A stretch of 64,000 bases of DNA from Streptococcus sp. 68 (lineage in GTDB: Bacteria; Bacillota; Bacilli; Lactobacillales; Streptococcaceae), in the NCBI RefSeq assembly GCF_013277415.1, contig NZ_VMMX01000010.1:235041-299040 (forward strand), read 5' to 3'. This document shows, in pieces, positions 36,613 through 45,548 of the stretch. The notes beneath the pieces are model-generated. The model was not told where the DNA came from. It saw nothing but the letters and a program-made list of their open reading frames with translations, and searched no databases. Position 1 is the first letter of the stretch, and each line of letters begins with the position of its first letter. Both the position numbers and the translations under genes were made by a program.

Positions 36613-37548
36613 ATGATCGAGTTTGAAAAACCAAATATAACAAAAATTGATGAAAATAAAGATTATGGCAAGTTTGTAATCGAACCACTTGAACGTGGCT
36701 ACGGTACAACTCTTGGTAACTCTCTTCGTCGTGTACTTCTAGCTTCTCTACCAGGAGCAGCTGTGACATCTATCAACATTGATGGTGTGTTACATGAGTT
36801 TGACACAGTTCCAGGTGTTCGTGAAGACGTGATGCAAATCATTCTGAACATTAAAGGAATTGCAGTGAAATCGTACGTTGAAGACGAAAAAATCATCGAA
36901 CTGGATGTTGAAGGTCCTGCTGAAGTAACAGCTGGTGACATTTTGACAGATAGCGATATTGAAATTGTAAATCCAGATCATTATCTCTTTACAATCGGTG
37001 AAGGTTCTTCCCTAAAAGCGACTATGACTGTTAACAGTGGTCGTGGATATGTACCTGCTGATGAAAATAAAAAGGATAATGCACCAGTTGGAACACTTGC
37101 TGTAGATTCTATTTATACACCAGTTACAAAAGTCAACTATCAAGTGGAACCTGCTCGTGTAGGTAGCAATGATGGATTTGACAAACTAACCCTTGAAATC
37201 TTGACAAATGGAACAATTATTCCAGAAGATGCTTTAGGGCTTTCAGCACGTATTTTGACAGAACATCTTGATTTGTTTACAAATCTTACTGAGATTGCTA
37301 AGTCAACTGAAGTGATGAAAGAAGCTGATACTGAATCTGACGACCGTATTTTGGATCGTACGATTGAGGAACTGGACTTGTCTGTGCGTTCATACAACTG
37401 TTTGAAACGTGCCGGTATCAATACTGTGCATGATTTGACAGAAAAATCTGAAGCAGAGATGATGAAAGTACGAAATCTTGGACGCAAGAGTTTGGAAGAA
37501 GTGAAACTCAAACTCATTGATTTGGGTCTTGGATTAAAAGATAAATAA
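36613..37548 (+). CDS. rpoA: DNA-directed RNA polymerase subunit alpha
   Basis: 311 residues: N-terminal dimerisation domain ([20 protein letters not shown]), acidic linker, and C-terminal domain ([22 protein letters not shown]) that binds UP elements and regulators such as Spx. Located before rplQ as in nearly all bacteria. Confidence 0.99.
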
Positions 37549-37559
37549 AGGAGGAATAC

Positions 37560-37946
37560 ATGGCTTACCGTAAACTAGGACGCACTAGCTCACAACGTAA
37601 AGCAATGCTTCGCGATTTGACAACTGACCTTTTGATCAACGAATCAATCGTGACAACTGAAGCTCGTGCTAAAGAAATCCGTAAAACTGTTGAAAAAATG
37701 ATTACTCTAGGTAAACGTGGTGATTTGCATGCACGTCGTCAAGCAGCTGCTTTCGTACGTAATGAAATCGCATCTGAAAACTATGATGAAGCAACTGATA
37801 AGTACACTTCTACTACAGCACTTCAAAAATTGTTCTCAGAAATCGCACCTCGTTATGCTGAACGTAACGGTGGATACACTCGTATCCTTAAAACTGAACC
37901 ACGTCGTGGTGATGCAGCGCCAATGGCGATCATCGAATTAGTATAA
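37560..37946 (+). CDS. rplQ: 50S ribosomal protein L17
   Basis: 128 residues, starting [20 protein letters not shown]. Last gene of the operon. The following 264 bases contain a GC-rich hairpin (CCGCTAGGA / TCCTAGCGG) and a strong terminator. Confidence 0.99.
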   Translation: MAYRKLGRTSSQRKAMLRDLTTDLLINESIVTTEARAKEIRKTVEKMITLGKRGDLHARRQAAAFVRNEIASENYDEATDKYTSTTALQKLFSEIAPRYAERNGGYTRILKTEPRRGDAAPMAIIELV

Positions 37947-38062
37947 AATCATCAATTTTGTTGAGTGTTATGATGATGGAGTCTTGTGCTCTTAGTCTAG
38001 CTCTGGTCTACCGCTAGGATTTCGGTCCTAGCGGGAACACTCATCATAAGTTGGGATAGTAG

Positions 38063-38119
38063 ACGCTTGTTTACGAAATTGTTTTTTTCTTAAGAACAAC
38101 TTCGTAAGCAGGCGTTTTT
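38063..38119 (+). terminator. Terminator of the ribosomal operon
   Basis: ACGCTTGTTTACGAAATTGTT pairs with AACAACTTCGTAAGCAGGCGT around an 11-base loop and is followed by TTTTT. Confidence 0.85.
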
Positions 38120-38148
38120 GAGTATTTTAGTTAGAATTATGCTATACT
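38118..38148 (+). promoter_or_regulatory. Extended -10 promoter of the ACT-domain gene
   Basis: TATGCTATACT (TRTGn extended -10) with a TTGAGT 19 bases upstream. Confidence 0.6.
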
Positions 38149-38210
38149 ATTTGAAAAGAATCCTGTTTAATGTTCAGGTTTCCTATTAAAAGAAGAATTG
38201 GAGTTTGCTT

Positions 38211-38477
38211 ATGAAAGCGATTATAACTGTTGTTGGTAAAGATAAATCTGGAATTGTTGCAGGTGTTTCTGGTAAAATTGCAGAATTGGGTTTGAATATT
38301 GATGATATCTCTCAAACTGTCTTGGATGAATATTTCACGATGATGGCTGTTGTCTCTAGTGATGAAAAGCAGGATTTTACTTATCTGCGAAATGAGTTTG
38401 AAACTTTTGGGCAAACTTTGAATGTGAAAATCAATATTCAGAGTGCAGCGATTTTCGAAGCTATGTATAATATCTAG
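38211..38477 (+). CDS. ACT domain-containing protein (UPF0237)
   Basis: 88 residues comprising a single ACT domain, starting MKAIITVVGKDKSGIVAGVS. ACT domains bind small ligands, commonly amino acids. The pair UPF0237-DUF711 is strongly conserved in Firmicutes; the short ACT protein may sense a ligand for its partner. Begins at the ATG with TTGGAG upstream and ends 9 bases before the next gene. Confidence 0.88.
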   Translation: MKAIITVVGKDKSGIVAGVSGKIAELGLNIDDISQTVLDEYFTMMAVVSSDEKQDFTYLRNEFETFGQTLNVKINIQSAAIFEAMYNI

Positions 38478-38486
38478 GAGGTGCAT

Positions 38487-39824
38487 ATGGATATTAGACA
38501 AGTTACTGAAACCATTGCTATGATTGAGGAGCAAAACTTCGATATCAGAACTATTACCATGGGGATTTCCCTTCTGGACTGTATCGATCCAGATATCAAT
38601 CGTGCTGCAGAGAAAATTTATCAAAAGATTACGACCAAGGCGGCTAATTTAGTGACTGTTGGTGATGAAATTGCAGCGGAGTTGGGAATTCCAATCGTTA
38701 ATAAGCGTGTATCGGTGACACCCATTTCTCTGATTGGGGCAGCGACAGATGCGACGGACTACATAGTTCTGGCAAAAGCGCTTGATAAGGCTGCGAAAGA
38801 GATTGGTGTGGACTTTATTGGTGGTTTTTCAGCCTTGGTACAAAAGGGTTATCAAAAGGGAGATGAGATTCTCATCAATTCTATTCCTCGCGCTTTGGCC
38901 GAAACGGACAAGGTCTGCTCGTCAGTCAATATCGGCTCAACCAAATCTGGTATTAATATGACGGCTGTGGCAGATATGGGACGAATTATCAAGGAAACGG
39001 CAAATCTGTCTGATATGGGGGCAGCTAAATTGGTTGTATTTGCTAATGCTGTTGAGGACAATCCGTTTATGGCGGGTGCCTTCCATGGTGTTGGGGAGGC
39101 AGATGTTATCATCAATGTCGGAGTTTCTGGTCCTGGTGTGGTGAAACGTGCCTTGGAAAAAGTTCGTGGACAGAGCTTTGATGTAGTAGCCGAAACCGTT
39201 AAGAAGACTGCCTTTAAAATCACTCGTATCGGTCAATTGGTTGGTCAAATGGCCAGTGAGAGGCTGGGTGTGGAGTTTGGTATTGTGGACTTGAGTTTGG
39301 CGCCAACTCCTGCGGTTGGAGATTCTGTAGCACGTGTCCTTGAGGAAATGGGGCTAGAGACAGTTGGTACGCATGGAACGACGGCTGCCTTGGCTCTCTT
39401 GAACGACCAAGTTAAGAAGGGTGGAGTTATGGCCTGCAACCAAGTCGGTGGTTTGTCTGGTGCCTTTATTCCTGTTTCCGAGGATGAGGGGATGATTGCT
39501 GCAGTGCAAAATGGCTCTCTTAATTTGGAAAAACTAGAAGCCATGACGGCTATCTGTTCCGTTGGTTTGGATATGATTGCAATTCCGGAGGATACACCTG
39601 CTGAAACCATTGCGGCTATGATTGCAGATGAAGCGGCAATTGGTGTCATTAACATGAAAACAACAGCTGTTCGTATCATTCCAAAAGGAAAAGAAGGCGA
39701 TATGATTGAGTTTGGTGGCCTATTAGGTACGGCTCCAGTAATGAAAGTCAATAGAGCTTCGTCTGTTGATTTCATCTCTCGCGGTGGACAAATCCCAGCA
39801 CCAATTCATAGTTTTAAAAATTAA
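38487..39824 (+). CDS. DUF711 (UPF0210) family protein
   Basis: 445 residues from the ATG at 38487 (TAGGAGG upstream; a GTG two codons upstream is also possible). Glycine-rich repeated segments ([43 protein letters not shown]) are conserved in the family, which is structurally related to glycyl radical barrels but without known activity. It is cotranscribed with the ACT protein. Function unknown. Confidence 0.88.
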   Translation: MDIRQVTETIAMIEEQNFDIRTITMGISLLDCIDPDINRAAEKIYQKITTKAANLVTVGDEIAAELGIPIVNKRVSVTPISLIGAATDATDYIVLAKALDKAAKEIGVDFIGGFSALVQKGYQKGDEILINSIPRALAETDKVCSSVNIGSTKSGINMTAVADMGRIIKETANLSDMGAAKLVVFANAVEDNPFMAGAFHGVGEADVIINVGVSGPGVVKRALEKVRGQSFDVVAETVKKTAFKITRIGQLVGQMASERLGVEFGIVDLSLAPTPAVGDSVARVLEEMGLETVGTHGTTAALALLNDQVKKGGVMACNQVGGLSGAFIPVSEDEGMIAAVQNGSLNLEKLEAMTAICSVGLDMIAIPEDTPAETIAAMIADEAAIGVINMKTTAVRIIPKGKEGDMIEFGGLLGTAPVMKVNRASSVDFISRGGQIPAPIHSFKN

Positions 39825-39840
39825 GAAAATAGGAGAAAAT

Positions 39841-39873
39841 TTTAAGCTCTATTTAAGGTTGGATGTGTATACT
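39841..39873 (+). promoter_or_regulatory. CiaR-controlled promoter of a csRNA (ccnE-type)
   Basis: TTTAAG-CTCTA-TTTAAG (39841-39857), then exactly 10 bases, then -10 TATACT (39868-39873). The CiaR direct repeat takes the place of a -35. Confidence 0.9.
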
Positions 39874-39879
39874 ATAATC

Positions 39880-40030
39880 ATTAAATAAAGACCTCCTAAT
39901 ATTATTTGAAACAGATAATACTGATTTAGTTTGAATTTGATTTTCATCTAATATCTTTATTTAATAGAACTCCTAAACTTTTTCATAATAATCTCCTGCA
40001 AAAGTCGCCTGTATGGGTGGCTTTTGTTTT
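39880..40030 (+). ncRNA. ccnE: Cia-dependent small RNA, long form
   Basis: About 151 bases from the predicted start to the terminator AAAAGTCGCC...GGGTGGCTTTT. Typical csRNA landmarks: AAATAAAGACCTCCTAA at the 5' part (anti-Shine-Dalgarno), and ACTCCTAAACTTTTTCATAA with TAATCTCC before the terminator. Position between the DUF711 gene and a phosphoglycerate mutase gene agrees with what I recall for csRNA5/ccnE in pneumococcus. csRNAs repress competence (comC) and other mRNAs by pairing at ribosome binding sites. Confidence 0.85.
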
Positions 40031-40069
40031 ATCATCCATGATATAATAGAAGCAAACGGAGGACGGAAA

Positions 40070-40762
40070 ATGGTAAAAGTACGATTGTATTTGGTACGTC
40101 ATGGCAAGACCATGTTTAACACGATTGGTCGCGCGCAAGGTTGGAGCGACACTCCCTTAACAGCTGAAGGTGAGCGAGGGATTCAAGAATTAGGAATCGG
40201 TTTGCGAGAATCTGGTTTGCAGTTTGAGCGCGCTTATTCCAGTGATTCTGGCCGCACCATTCAGACAATGGGAATTATCCTTGATGAACTTGGTTTGCAG
40301 GAAAAAATCCCTTATCGAATGGACAAGCGGATCAGAGAATGGTGTTTTGGTAGCTTTGACGGAGCTTATGATGGTGATCTTTTCATGGGCATTATTCCTC
40401 GTATCTTTAATGTGGACCACGTTCACCAATTGTCTTATGCTGAACTGGCTGAGGGTTTGGTAGAGGTCGATACAGCTGGTTGGGCTGAAGGCTGGGAAAA
40501 ACTCAGTGGCCGAATCAAGGAAGGTTTTGAAGCAATTGCCAAAGAAATGGAAGAACAAGGTGGGGGCAATGCCCTCGTTGTCAGCCACGGAATGACTATT
40601 GGAACCATTGTTTATCTGATCAATGGTATGCATCCACATGGTCTTGATAATGGTAGCGTGACGATCCTTGAATATGAGGACGGCCAGTTTAGCGTAGAAG
40701 TTGTCGGCGACCGTAGTTACCGGGAACTAGGACGTGAGAAGATGGAGGAAGCCTCTATTTAA
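40070..40762 (+). CDS. Histidine phosphatase / phosphoglycerate mutase family protein
   Basis: 230 residues from the ATG at 40070 (GGAGGACGG upstream). The phosphohistidine motif LVRHGKT is at residues 8-14, and the second histidine is in VVSHGM. The family includes cofactor-dependent phosphoglycerate mutases and diverse phosphatases. The length and divergent sequence (REWCFGSFDGAYDGDLF) suggest a phosphatase of the GpmB/PhoE-like group rather than the main glycolytic mutase. A TATAAT -10 at 40042-40047 lies upstream. Confidence 0.85.
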   Translation: MVKVRLYLVRHGKTMFNTIGRAQGWSDTPLTAEGERGIQELGIGLRESGLQFERAYSSDSGRTIQTMGIILDELGLQEKIPYRMDKRIREWCFGSFDGAYDGDLFMGIIPRIFNVDHVHQLSYAELAEGLVEVDTAGWAEGWEKLSGRIKEGFEAIAKEMEEQGGGNALVVSHGMTIGTIVYLINGMHPHGLDNGSVTILEYEDGQFSVEVVGDRSYRELGREKMEEASI

Positions 40763-40817
40763 TCAGTTTAGACTTGCTTGCTCTGAACTAGGGATTTGAT
40801 AAGAATATCAAGATAAG

Positions 40818-40853
40818 AAAAAACAGCCGAGGGTAATCCTTTCGGCTGTTTTT
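40818..40853. terminator. Bidirectional terminator between convergent units
   Basis: AAAAACAGCCGA / TTCGGCTGTTTTT with an intervening loop GGGTAATCCT. T-runs on both strands serve the mutase gene and the minus-strand ABC operon. Confidence 0.85.
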
Positions 40854-40864
40854 GATGGGGAAAA

Positions 40865-42523
40865 CTAAAGTGTAATGCTGTTGCTTTTAGAGATTTTCAT
40901 GAACAAGAGCAAGGAACCTACTGTTAGAACAGTCAGGATAGTTGACAAGGCTGCGGCTACACCGTAATTTCCTCTGAGAACTTCTGTATAAATGGCTACA
41001 GTCATTGTTCTTGTTTTGACATTGTAGAGGAGGATAGAAGTAGAGAGTTCTGAAATCATTGTGACCCAAGATAAGATGGCTCCAGAAATAATACCAGATA
41101 GCATCATTGGAGTTGTAATCTTGGCAAAGGTATTGAGACGGCTACTTCCTAAGCTTTCAGCGGCTTCTTCAATACTTGGTGCTATTTGTTGCAAGCTAGC
41201 AACAGATGAACGAATAGTATAAGGTAATCTTCTGACAGATAGAGACATAATCAAGATGAAAGCAGTCCCTGTAATCATAAGAAATCCACTTCCAAATAGA
41301 CCAGTATTGAAGGAAGAAATGAAGGCAATCCCTAGAACGGTTCCTGGTACAATATAAGGAACCATACTGAGGCTGTCAATTAAGTTTGTAAACAAATTCC
41401 GTTTTCTAACGGCTAGGTAGGAGATAAATGTTGCGAATAGGACAACTAGGACTAAGGCAATCAAAGGGATACGAATGGTATTGAAAATAGCAGAGCCCAT
41501 ACGATTGAAAGCTACCTTGTAACTGTTTAGAGAATAACCTTTGACAAATACCATACCTGATGTTTTTAGGAAAGAGGTATAAATTAAGTAGATTTGAGGT
41601 AAAACAGAGATAAAGATAATTCCGTAAACTGTTGCATAAATGGCAGCCATTTTTCCTTTTGTAGTTTTTTTAGGCTCAATTGGATGGAGCGAATTCATGC
41701 TGAAACTGTAGCGGTTTGCAATGTGTTTTTGGATAAGGAAAATTGCCAAGGCAATGATAATCGCCATAATGGCTAAAGCAGATGCAAAAGCAGAATTTCC
41801 TCCAACTTCGCTAATGAATTGGGTATAAATCAAGACGGGGAAAGTCCGATATCCTTCACCAATTAACATAGGCGTTCCAAAGTCTGAGAATGCTCTCATA
41901 AATACAAGTAGGGCAGCAGCTAGTAAGGTTGGAACTAGGAGAGGTAAAACAACCGTTACGATACGCTTAAATCCGAAGGACCCCATGCTTTCAGCAGCTT
42001 CAAGTAGAGAATTGTCAATACTTTTCATTGTCCCAGCAACGTATAGAAATACCAGTGGGAATAGTTGCAGAGTAAAGACAAGTACAATTCCTTTGAATCC
42101 ATAAATATCGATAGCTGGAAGATGAAGGGTATTTGTCAGGAATTTAGTAATGACCCCATTTCGTCCCAGCAAGAGAATCCAGGAGTAGGCTCCCACGAAA
42201 GGAGCTGACATGGAAGCAATGATAATCAATATTTGTAGAAATTTCTTCCCCTTGAAGTCATACATAGAGAAGAGATAAGCTAATAGGGTTCCTACAACTA
42301 AGGAAGTGACAGTAGCGGTAATGGAAACCTTGAAACTGTTGACAAGTGTCTCAGAGTAGTAGGCTTTACTAAAGAAAGTGACAAAATTAGCTAGTGAAAA
42401 TTGTCCCTCATGTATGAGTGCTTGCTTGAGCACGGTAACGATAGGATAAACGAGAAAGACAAGATAGGTAAGAAAGATGAAGAAAGAGGAGGCTGTCCAA
42501 ATATTTAGTTTTTTACGTTCCAT
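40865..42523 (-). CDS. ABC transporter permease, double-length (FbpB/AfuB type)
   Basis: 552 residues containing two fused permease halves, each with about six transmembrane segments and an EAA loop (LLEAAESMGSFGFKR and IEEAAESLGSSRLNT). The fused arrangement is typical of the ferric/FbpB family and of the hexose-phosphate AfuB permeases. It is the last gene of the ABC operon and overlaps the ATPase gene by 11 bases. Confidence 0.88.
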   Translation of the reverse strand: MERKKLNIWTASSFFIFLTYLVFLVYPIVTVLKQALIHEGQFSLANFVTFFSKAYYSETLVNSFKVSITATVTSLVVGTLLAYLFSMYDFKGKKFLQILIIIASMSAPFVGAYSWILLLGRNGVITKFLTNTLHLPAIDIYGFKGIVLVFTLQLFPLVFLYVAGTMKSIDNSLLEAAESMGSFGFKRIVTVVLPLLVPTLLAAALLVFMRAFSDFGTPMLIGEGYRTFPVLIYTQFISEVGGNSAFASALAIMAIIIALAIFLIQKHIANRYSFSMNSLHPIEPKKTTKGKMAAIYATVYGIIFISVLPQIYLIYTSFLKTSGMVFVKGYSLNSYKVAFNRMGSAIFNTIRIPLIALVLVVLFATFISYLAVRKRNLFTNLIDSLSMVPYIVPGTVLGIAFISSFNTGLFGSGFLMITGTAFILIMSLSVRRLPYTIRSSVASLQQIAPSIEEAAESLGSSRLNTFAKITTPMMLSGIISGAILSWVTMISELSTSILLYNVKTRTMTVAIYTEVLRGNYGVAAALSTILTVLTVGSLLLFMKISKSNSITL

Positions 42524-43604
42524 GGTTGACTCCTTTTATCAGGTTTTGCGAACCATCTGCAGAAAAGACGTTTAATTTTTGAGTATTGATTCGTAGACGA
42601 ATACGATCGCCTTTTTGTAGATCTTCTTCAAAAGTTGATTCTTCGCTAACTTGAATTTTTGAGGCAAAGCCTGTCTCGATGAAATATTCAGTATTTAGTC
42701 CAAGATAGACGCTATCGCTAATAGTTCCTTCAATATCTCCAGATTCATCTTTGATAAACTCTTCAGGACGAATGCTTACATGAATAGCTTGTGCCTCAGC
42801 CTGATCAAGAGCTGGCATTCGAAGAGCATAGCCATCTGAAAAGACTATATAAGCGCCGTCGCTCCGTTTTTCAAGAGTGGCAGGGATAATATTTGTGCGT
42901 CCGATAAAGGTTGCTACAAACTCATTAGCTGGTTTATGATAGAGTTCTTTTGGCCGACCGATTTGTTGGATGACTCCGTCTTTCATAACAGCAATTTGGT
43001 CTGAAATAGCCATGGCTTCTTCTTGGTCATGGGTTACATAGACGGTTGTAATTCCCACTTCGTGTTGGATTTCTCGAATGGCTTGACGCATATCCAAGCG
43101 AAGTTTGGCATCTAGGTTACTAAGTGGCTCGTCCATGAGGAGAACACTTGGATTAACGGCTAAGGCGCGTGCCAAGGCGACACGTTGTTGTTGTCCACCA
43201 CTGAGTTTATCGGGCTTCCGATCCGCATATTGAGCAATTTGCATGAGTTCAAGATACTTGTTGGTCTGTTGAATCAATTCTTCTTTTGGGACCTTCTTTT
43301 GCTTAAGACCAAAAGCAACATTGTCTCGGACAGTCAAATGTGGGAAAATAGCGTAGTTTTGGAAAACCATGCCGATATTGCGTTTGCTGGGTTCCATATT
43401 ATTGATTTTTGTATCATCGAAGTAAAATTCTCCACCTTCGATACTGTTGAAACCTGCAATCATACGAAGAAGGGTCGTTTTCCCACATCCTGAAGGTCCA
43501 AGAAGGGTAAAGAGACTTCCTTTTGGAATTGTAATGTTCAAATTCTCAATAACAGGGACATCGTGGTAGATTTTTTTGGCGTTAATAATTTTGATCTCAC
43601 TCAT
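42513..43604 (-). CDS. ABC transporter ATP-binding protein (FbpC/AfuC type)
   Basis: 363 residues. Walker [10 protein letters not shown] near residue 37, Q-loop, signature LSGGQQQR, Walker B LLMDEP, H-loop [11 protein letters not shown]. The C-terminal third is a TOBE-type regulatory domain (SIRPEEF...), as in FbpC, PotA and MalK-like proteins, so substrate cannot be inferred from it. Stop overlaps the permease start. Confidence 0.9.
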   Translation of the reverse strand: MSEIKIINAKKIYHDVPVIENLNITIPKGSLFTLLGPSGCGKTTLLRMIAGFNSIEGGEFYFDDTKINNMEPSKRNIGMVFQNYAIFPHLTVRDNVAFGLKQKKVPKEELIQQTNKYLELMQIAQYADRKPDKLSGGQQQRVALARALAVNPSVLLMDEPLSNLDAKLRLDMRQAIREIQHEVGITTVYVTHDQEEAMAISDQIAVMKDGVIQQIGRPKELYHKPANEFVATFIGRTNIIPATLEKRSDGAYIVFSDGYALRMPALDQAEAQAIHVSIRPEEFIKDESGDIEGTISDSVYLGLNTEYFIETGFASKIQVSEESTFEEDLQKGDRIRLRINTQKLNVFSADGSQNLIKGVNHGT

Positions 43605-43616
43605 AGTGAACCTCTT

Positions 43617-44663
43617 TTACTGTTTAGATTGGATATCTGTAAAGACTTCGTTGTATTTCTTAACAATATCTGATTTATTCTTGATGACATAATCATAATC
43701 TTCAGTGAGTGTTTTGATTTTGTCAATTGGTTTCATATTTTCACTTGTTTTAGCATTTTTACGAACAGGACGGTTAGTAGTAGTTGTACCAAGTGTATCT
43801 TGTACTTCTTGAGAAATAATAAAATCGATAAATTTCTTGGCATTTTCCATATTTTTCGCTTTTTTAACGATAGCAGCACTAGCAGGTAGGAAGACGGTTC
43901 CTTCTTTTGGATAGACTACCTTGATATTAGCCCCGTCATTTAAGAGTTTAACTGCTGGATCTTCATAAGAGAGACCAACAGCCATTTCTCCGTCAGCGAC
44001 TGCTTTATAGACACCAGATGAGCTTGATCCGATTTTACCATCAATAAGTGTGAAGAGATCTTTTACATAAGACCATGCTTTATCGTCTTTGTAACCACCT
44101 TGAGCTTGTAGCATATTTGTTAATTGAGCAAAGGCGCTAGAAGAGTTTGCTGGGTCAGCAGTTGCGATTTTTCCTTTTAGTTCAGGTTTGAGAAGGTCGC
44201 TATATCCTTCAATGTTCATGCCTTTCGTTAAATCAGGATTGACGATTAAAACACTACCATCTAGTGTATAAGGAGTAGAGTAGCCAGTTGTGTTTTGATA
44301 TTCTTTGATAACATTATCATTTTCTTTTGAAGTATAGTTTTCAAAGAGTTCTCCGTGGGTAGCATATTGTGTGTAAGAACCACCAAAGATAACATCGGCC
44401 ACAGGAGCTTCTTTTTCTGATTCTAGTTTTTTGAAAAGTTCTCCAGTACCAGCTTGAATCAGTTCTACTTTGATACCATATTTTTCTTCAAAGGCAGGAA
44501 TAGTTGCTCCAATTAAGCCCTCTGAGTTTGGTGAATAAACGACTAGCGAACCACCGTCTTCTTTATCAGATGAACCGCCATCGGCAGATTCATTAGAAGA
44601 ACAAGCAGCAAGACCAAAAAGAGCTAGTCCGCAAGCAGCATAATACATCCATTTCTTTTTCAT
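43617..44663 (-). CDS. ABC transporter substrate-binding lipoprotein (FbpA/AfuA type)
   Basis: 348 residues with the lipobox LAAC (residues 18-21) after a basic N-terminus, then a periplasmic-binding fold beginning LVVYSPNSEGLIGA. Such proteins are usually annotated ferric iron binding, but the characteristic ferric-binding tyrosine pair is not evident: the segment YATHGELFENYTSKEN and the SSSAFAQL loop are instead reminiscent of AfuA and HptA, which bind hexose phosphates. That reading is uncertain. GGAGG lies before the ATG. A cre site lies 44 bases upstream. Confidence 0.8.
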   Translation of the reverse strand: MKKKWMYYAACGLALFGLAACSSNESADGGSSDKEDGGSLVVYSPNSEGLIGATIPAFEEKYGIKVELIQAGTGELFKKLESEKEAPVADVIFGGSYTQYATHGELFENYTSKENDNVIKEYQNTTGYSTPYTLDGSVLIVNPDLTKGMNIEGYSDLLKPELKGKIATADPANSSSAFAQLTNMLQAQGGYKDDKAWSYVKDLFTLIDGKIGSSSSGVYKAVADGEMAVGLSYEDPAVKLLNDGANIKVVYPKEGTVFLPASAAIVKKAKNMENAKKFIDFIISQEVQDTLGTTTTNRPVRKNAKTSENMKPIDKIKTLTEDYDYVIKNKSDIVKKYNEVFTDIQSKQ

Positions 44664-44706
44664 GATGGATACCTCCGTTGTGTTATTTAAGTTTATTTTA
44701 AAACAA

Positions 44707-44720
44707 TGTAAGCGTTTTTA
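44707..44720. promoter_or_regulatory. Candidate cre site (CcpA) before the ABC operon
   Basis: TGTAAGCGTTTTTA matches the cre consensus TGWAANCGNTNWCA at all but one defined position. It lies between the response regulator gene and the binding-protein gene, in the 5' region of the transporter transcript. It suggests carbon catabolite repression. Confidence 0.6.
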
Positions 44721-44774
44721 AAACCGACAATTCTATTCTATTAGAGTAAAATTCTCTACAAAAAGAAGAATAGC

Positions 44775-45548
44775 TTATTTTACTATTCTTCCGAGTGATT
44801 TCAATTCCTTTGGGGAAATATGGAGATACTTTTTAAATACTTTAGCAAAATATTTATAGTCTGAAAATCCAACTTGATCAGAGATGTCGCTTAGAGGGGA
44901 GTTGGGAGATTCAGCCATTTTATCTATAGCTTGCTTGAGGCGGTAGCGTAAGATATATTCATTTAGCGTCATTGGGAAGTATTCTTTGATAACCTTATAT
45001 AGATAGCTTTCACTGTATCCAAGATTCTCTGCAATGGTAGAAATGGTAAAGTGCATGTAGTAGTGTTGATGCACAAATTCAAGAATTTGCTGAATGATTT
45101 GGTTTTGTGTATCAATTTGTTGGATGGAGGTGAGTAAAGTTTGATATTCTTCTAAAAAAGGAGTTTCTTGATAAGTGCTAACTCGTAATCGCAAAACAAT
45201 TTTTTGAAGACATTCTGTCAACTCCTTGGTATCAATTGGTTTGGATAAGAAATCAACTGCTCCATATTGCATGGCTTTTTTGGCATTTTGAAAATCGTTA
45301 TAACCTGATAAGATAACTTTTTCATAAGAAAGGGTACGAGTGGCTTCGAACATCATGAAAGCATCCATAATTGGCATTGTGATGTCTGTTAAGACAATAT
45401 GAGGTTCTTTTTCTTGGATGAGTTTCATTCCCTCTTGACCGTGACTAGCAGTTCCTACAACTTGGATACCTAAGGCAGAGTAGTCTACGGCAATCTCTAG
45501 CCATTTTCGAATGAGGTGTTCGTCTTCTACGATAATGAGCTTAAACAT
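44775..45548 (-). CDS. Response regulator, YesN/AraC type
   Basis: 257 residues: N-terminal receiver domain (VEDEHLIRKW, phosphoacceptor Asp in VLTDITMP at residue 55, Lys in FLSKPID) and C-terminal AraC-type helix-turn-helix domain with two HTH units (ISTIAENLGYSESYLYKV and LSDISDQVGFSDYKYFAKVF). Partner of the histidine kinase whose end overlaps its start by 8 bases. In S. aureus the comparable HptSR pair controls hexose-phosphate uptake. Confidence 0.9.
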   Translation of the reverse strand: MFKLIIVEDEHLIRKWLEIAVDYSALGIQVVGTASHGQEGMKLIQEKEPHIVLTDITMPIMDAFMMFEATRTLSYEKVILSGYNDFQNAKKAMQYGAVDFLSKPIDTKELTECLQKIVLRLRVSTYQETPFLEEYQTLLTSIQQIDTQNQIIQQILEFVHQHYYMHFTISTIAENLGYSESYLYKVIKEYFPMTLNEYILRYRLKQAIDKMAESPNSPLSDISDQVGFSDYKYFAKVFKKYLHISPKELKSLGRIVK